From NCBI GenBank assembly GCA_977006965.1, contig OZ345365.1, forward strand, positions 930,001-994,000: DNA of 64,000 nt. The letters are read 5' to 3'. Under the pieces are notes generated by a model that saw only the letters and a program-made list of their open reading frames with translations, searched no databases and was not told the origin of the DNA. This stretch comes from Phymatolithon calcareum (lineage: Eukaryota > Rhodophyta > Florideophyceae > Hapalidiales). Both the position numbers and the translations under genes were made by a program. Shown here one piece after another: positions 63,343 to 64,000 of the stretch (its first letter is position 1; every line of letters starts with the position of its first letter).

Positions 63343-63969
63343 ATGACTGCATCCCCTGTGCCCACCGTTCGGCAGCAAAGTCCAGACCAGCAACAGCGGT
63401 CTCCGATGCCAGCGACGTACCCACCCACCGCTGATGTGTGTGCAGATGTACCGGAGCCACGCCCGTCTGAAAGTCAAGGTGGTCCCGAAATTGGGCAAGA
63501 TGGGCATGAAAGAGATCACGATGCCAGGGAGTCCCCAGATGATCCGTGGAACAAAATGTACATTCCCGAAAGGCATTTTTACTCGCAACCGACCGCTCGA
63601 GATCGAGCCTACACGTTTCTTCTTCGAAACCCAATGGTTCTTCTACGAAAATTGGCGAAGGAGGAAAAGTCCAGGCAAACTGGAGTAAAAAATACGGTGA
63701 TCTGCAACATGATGCTATTGGCGGAAAGTGCGGTCATTGAAGGAAGTGCTAACTGGGACACCGTTTTTGGGAAGCCACAGACGGATTTTTGGACCACACC
63801 GGGGAACCAGGTGGAGCAAGCTCGAGTTGCACCCTCACACGAGCTTATTTTGGAGACGTGCAAGGGCACAGGAATAATGGGGGCAGTGATGCAGGTAGCG
63901 GCACGACATGCAGCGCTAGAAACCCTCCGATGGCGTCTTTTGAGTTTGCGCGCCTTATGGCGATCTTGA
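63343..63969 (+). CDS. Hypothetical protein (208 aa)
   Basis: From ATG 63343, open for 208 codons. The N-terminal 70 residues are Pro/Gln/Asp-rich and probably disordered. The remainder is mixed, with a helical Leu-rich end (ALETLRWRLLSLRALW). No domain recognised. Another frame at 63434-63688 (RFFFETQWFFYENWRRRKSP) also reads plausibly, so the true coding frame, or a frameshifted gene, is uncertain. Confidence 0.4.
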   Translation: MTASPVPTVRQQSPDQQQRSPMPATYPPTADVCADVPEPRPSESQGGPEIGQDGHERDHDARESPDDPWNKMYIPERHFYSQPTARDRAYTFLLRNPMVLLRKLAKEEKSRQTGVKNTVICNMMLLAESAVIEGSANWDTVFGKPQTDFWTTPGNQVEQARVAPSHELILETCKGTGIMGAVMQVAARHAALETLRWRLLSLRALWRS

Positions 63970-64000
63970 CTGAACGCGAAGACGCTCGTTTGGCTCTCAT

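Overview
This is eukaryotic nuclear DNA. It has no operons or bacterial-type gene packing and no rRNA, and most of its length is made of layered transposable elements (TEs). I see degenerate non-LTR retrotransposons (LINEs), solo LTRs, and hAT, Mutator-like (MULE) and pogo/Tigger-type DNA transposons, many still bordered by readable target-site duplications (TSDs). A handful of short, apparently intronless, GC-richer genes lie between them. A TE-rich alga (for example a red alga) or another protist fits this picture, but nothing in the window fixes the taxon.

Names used below are provisional. LINE families A-F and J are told apart by their 3' ends. Those I could fold end in a stem-loop followed by a shared motif close to GGGCTTTTAAAATAAA. 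LINE-K is a separate lineage with RNase H and a terminal CCHC knuckle.

Layout. 1-3.35 kb: LINE-B end, then a whole 2.67 kb hAT element (670-3339) with a broken BED-finger transposase. 4.4-6.7 kb: a LINE-C split by a long-inverted-repeat element (4718-5923) and a small solo LTR (5924-6337). 7.1-7.8 kb: copy 1 of an unknown three-member gene family. 8.9-13.4 kb: LINE-A split by a 1.67 kb LTR and by a LINE-B. 14.3-15.4 kb: solo LTR whose sister lies inverted at 39.1-40.1 kb. 17.2-18.8 kb: a small acidic ORF and a LINE-D. 20.3-26.1 kb: nested LINEs, a 325 bp MITE (short non-autonomous DNA transposon) and a 1 kb hAT-like element. 27-32.7 kb: two diverged copies of a multi-kb repeat, each hit by different LINEs. 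32.8-36.6 kb: LINE-B and LINE-F. 36.6-37.8 kb: a 399-codon gene of unknown family. 38.2-42.3 kb: LINE-K interrupted by two solo LTRs. 42.6-46.9 kb: LINE-E with a gag-like ORF1, then a divergent LINE. 48-49.6 kb: a Sel1-repeat gene with one premature stop. 49.7-53 kb: three LINE-C copies and a non-coding repeat. 53-56.3 kb: copies 2 and 3 of the three-member family either side of an internally deleted hAT. 56.9-59.6 kb: a relative of the 36.6 kb gene, an unknown pseudogene and a nucleotide-sugar dehydrogenase pseudogene. 59.8-60.2 kb: a small secreted protein with two cystine-knot modules. 60.7-62.9 kb: a tRNA-headed SINE, a pogo element and a MULE-like element carrying its own ORF. 63.3-64 kb: a hypothetical ORF.

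How the parts relate. The LINE proteins presumably mobilise their own RNAs and the SINE. The full hAT could have supplied transposase to its deleted relatives, but every transposase and RT frame seen here is broken. The host genes do not form a recognisable pathway. They are single or paired paralogues, several with one premature stop, so the region looks like a decaying, repeat-loaded interval with a few surviving genes.
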